Part shown: piece after piece, positions 62,037-64,000 of the stretch
How positions within the stretch are numbered: the first letter of the stretch is position 1
How the letters are laid out: each line of letters opens with the position of its first letter
NCBI GenBank assembly: GCA_033002965.1
Contig: JAURVB010014743.1
Location: 1 to 64,000, forward strand
Source: Piper betle
Taxonomy: Eukaryota; Streptophyta; Magnoliopsida; Piperales; Piperaceae
Length of the DNA: 64,000 bases
Direction: 5' to 3'
The notes under the pieces: generated by a model
The model's database searches: none
What the model was told of the DNA's origin: nothing
Seen by the model: only the letters and a program-made list of their open reading frames with translations
Program-made: the position numbers and the translations under genes

Positions 62037-63056
62037 CTACTTTCTCAAAATGCCATGCAAATGCTCAAACAACTGTTGCTTCACAGATTCAAAGGCCATC
62101 TCCAGCTTTTCCAACTCTTCCAATGCATTGGGATTGAACAAAAACAGACCATAGTAGAGACCATAGCTGTCCCCTGTTGTGTTCTCCACAAGCTCCAACA
62201 ACGACTCGTAGCCTTTGGTGTTGATCGGGGTGGACTGTAAGCTGAGCTTCCCCAACATGCGCCCCACAGTGTGGGTGATGAATTGGGAGTTTGCAGCCAC
62301 CCTATCATGGTCAGCACAAGTCATCTCTGTCATCGCGGACCCTTCCTGTGCAAATATGTTGAGAAATCTTTGACACCGCTCTGCTCTCCCATCCCCTTCT
62401 CCAATCCTCACCTTGTCGAACACAAAGGGAAGCTTAGCCCACCCGTCCTCGCCACTCTCTGGTCCAAACTTAGAATGGGTGAAGAGAATATCAAACTCAC
62501 GAGGCAACAATTTCAAAAAGAGCTTTCGAGGGAAGAACTTCACAGGGAGAACATCGACAAAGAGAGTGTTCCTTCTCAATCGGTTCCAAGGAACAGACTC
62601 AAGAACAGACTGAGTGGAGAGAATTGAGGTGGAGAAGATGATCACATCCGGGTGCGTCTCACATAGATCGTCGAGTTCATGGAAGAAAGAGACGCCAAGT
62701 TGCTCAGCATTCTTGGAGTGGTCGGAGCGGGAGTAGGCCAGCACCAAATGGCCCTGCTTAAAGGTCTTGTCCAGGAACTGGCCAAAGTTGCCGAAGCCAA
62801 CAATGGCAAGCTTGAGCTTTGTGCTTCTTTGGAATTGGTCATGGGCATGGGCTTCATAGTCATACGGTTGTATCGCGTCCAGTGCTTGAATATAGAAATG
62901 ACGATGGCTCCTCGCTGGTGGTAGACGAGTCACAAAGGATGAGGAAAGGCACATGAGGGAGGGGAGGGAGGAAGGAAAAATTTTTAGAGGGTTTAAAAGC
63001 TTCCTTGTAGGAATGTGTAGAGAGATCAACTTTGTAGTTAAAGTCATGGCCGCCAT
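62037..63056 (-). CDS. TYRA: arogenate dehydrogenase-like (TyrA), copy 2; open frame, altered active-site motifs
   Basis: A single exon of 339 residues from MAAMTLTTKL (63056). Plastid-type N-terminus, Rossmann GFGNFGQF (87-94), then the TyrA helical domain to ...LHGILRK. Compared with copy 1 the frame is open, but two conserved motifs are changed. The Ser of DVLSVK is Pro (residue 171, codon 62544-62546). HPMFGPESG reads HSKFGPESG (residues 194-196, 62469-62477). One Val codon in TFVKQGH is missing, and CAG to TAG removes the last nine residues. In Aquifex prephenate dehydrogenase the matching Ser (126) and His (147) line the active site; here His and the following Glu remain. Activity is doubtful or altered. 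The upstream in-frame Met at 63134 is less likely as the start. Confidence 0.85.
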   Translation of the reverse strand: MAAMTLTTKLISLHIPTRKLLNPLKIFPSSLPSLMCLSSSFVTRLPPARSHRHFYIQALDAIQPYDYEAHAHDQFQRSTKLKLAIVGFGNFGQFLDKTFKQGHLVLAYSRSDHSKNAEQLGVSFFHELDDLCETHPDVIIFSTSILSTQSVLESVPWNRLRRNTLFVDVLPVKFFPRKLFLKLLPREFDILFTHSKFGPESGEDGWAKLPFVFDKVRIGEGDGRAERCQRFLNIFAQEGSAMTEMTCADHDRVAANSQFITHTVGRMLGKLSLQSTPINTKGYESLLELVENTTGDSYGLYYGLFLFNPNALEELEKLEMAFESVKQQLFEHLHGILRK

Positions 63057-63828
63057 TTCCCTTGACAAAAAAGAACAAGTATTCTTCTCCAATCCAACAA
63101 GTTTTGATTCTGCACATATGAACACCAATATCATTCCAAATTAACAGCAAAAAGAAAAATTGCATTGGTAGGGTAACGTTACATACCACATATGAAGTGG
63201 ATGGATACAAAATATAGAACATCATTATCATTCCATACATACTAATTCACCAACATTTAACATTTAAAAGAAAAAAGCAGCTTCTTTTGCGGTAATTTCA
63301 TAGGATAATGTTACATACTGTATATAAACATGATTGGATTTTGCATATAAGAAGTCCATTCTCATTCTAGATGTTTTTTCTAGCCAACAAATTTCATATT
63401 CAAAAGAAAACATAGCTTATTTTTGTAGCATTTCTTGTTATGATAATGTTGCATAAATCACATTTTCTGTGTTATTCTAGTATCGCATATTTTGTAAGTA
63501 GTTCACTAAAATTTCATGTCTTCATTTCTCTCATCTTCTCCCTAAGCCTACTCCAGTCTCCATTTCTCCACAAATCAACTTCTTATCTATTAACTCTTCA
63601 TGAACTTCTACTTCTTCTCCAATCTTCCTCGTGTTCATCTAATTTCAAATTTCTCTTCCGAAAGCTACTCTATTTTACCTTGACCGCTAATTCTTCTTTC
63701 CTACTATTTTGAGCAATGCCTAAGGAGAATTATATTCGTAGATCTCCACTTCAACAAATAACCTAAAGAGCAATTGGTCTAAAAGAATTCAACTATCCAA
63801 TCTAATCTACTTCGACTGCTCCAAACAA
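63057..63828. other. TyrA copy 2 upstream region
   Basis: AT-rich 5' flank shared with the other units. It ends where copy 3 begins, giving a repeat period of about 1.79 kb. Confidence 0.6.
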
Positions 63829-64000
63829 CTACCTTCTCAAAATACCATGCAAATGCTCAGACATCTGCTGCTTCACAAATTCAAAGGCCGTCTCCAGCTT
63901 TCCAACTGTTCCAATGCTTTGGGATTGTACAAAAACAGACCATAGTAGAGATCATAGCTGTCCCCTGCTTTGTTCTCCACAAGCTCCAACAACGACTCGT
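63829..64000 (-). pseudogene. TYRA: TyrA copy 3, 3' end only (cut by window)
   Basis: Carries the same early TAG as copy 2 (63829-63831). The AFE-V-QQMSEHLHGIL-type C-terminus is recognisable. One T is missing near 63900 (CAGCTTTCC for CAGCTTTTCC), which shifts the frame. The rest lies outside the window. Confidence 0.75.

Overview
The window is plant nuclear DNA, probably from a monocot. One native gene (phosphoserine aminotransferase) is very GC-rich in an AT-rich setting, genes have GT-AG introns, TATA boxes sit 60-90 bp upstream of start codons, and the space between genes is mostly decayed plant transposons (Ty3/gypsy, MULE/FAR1, Pack-MULE-like, hAT, CACTA). The species cannot be fixed from sequence alone. 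I found no prokaryote-style operon, CRISPR array or defence system. The unusual content is transposon gene capture, a pseudogenised tandem duplication and a decaying tyrosine-biosynthesis gene array.

Layout. 1-9.6 kb: degenerate retrotransposon pieces (a PBS-like array with an LTR fragment, a candidate 2.7-kb LTR followed by a dead gag) and a dead FAR1/MULE transposase. 9.9-11.4 kb: a TIR element carrying a captured piece of an ankyrin/CCCH zinc-finger gene. 11.55-13.49 and 18.51-19.39 kb: two hAT-family elements, each with a perfect 8-bp target duplication. 15.5-16.8 kb: single-exon PSAT (plastid serine synthesis) with two apparent 1-bp deletions. 20.4-21.6 kb: a transposon-associated gene remnant. 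23.6-31.4 kb: a HIG1-domain mitochondrial protein gene (+) converging on a 12-exon NOM1/SGD1-like nucleolar gene (-). 33-37.9 kb: AT-rich diverged repeats.

37.9-46.2 kb: a full-length Ty3/gypsy chromovirus (-) with 1.83-1.85 kb LTRs, intact gag and intact pol with a chromodomain. 46.8-56.6 kb: a second copy of the 24.4-37.9 kb neighbourhood, holding an orphan HIG1 exon, a rearranged NOM1 pseudogene, and downstream repeats. The chromovirus sits in the left copy; the matching unoccupied site is near 56.6 kb. 54.0-64.0 kb: a tandem array of arogenate-dehydrogenase-like (TyrA) units on the minus strand, with a frameshifted copy, a copy with an open frame but altered active-site motifs, an orphan upstream region and a third copy cut by the window edge. 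It is interrupted by 5.5 kb of repeats (palindromic AT arrays, GC-rich blocks, a CACTA end, a gypsy integrase fragment).

How the genes relate: PSAT and TyrA both belong to plastid amino-acid biosynthesis but there is no sign they are linked functionally. HIG1 and NOM1 are ordinary housekeeping neighbours. Several well-conserved frames are broken by single-base deletions, so some breaks could be assembly errors. The NOM1 exon 2 break is present in both copies and is less easily explained that way. All alignments, splice sites and counts were made by eye.
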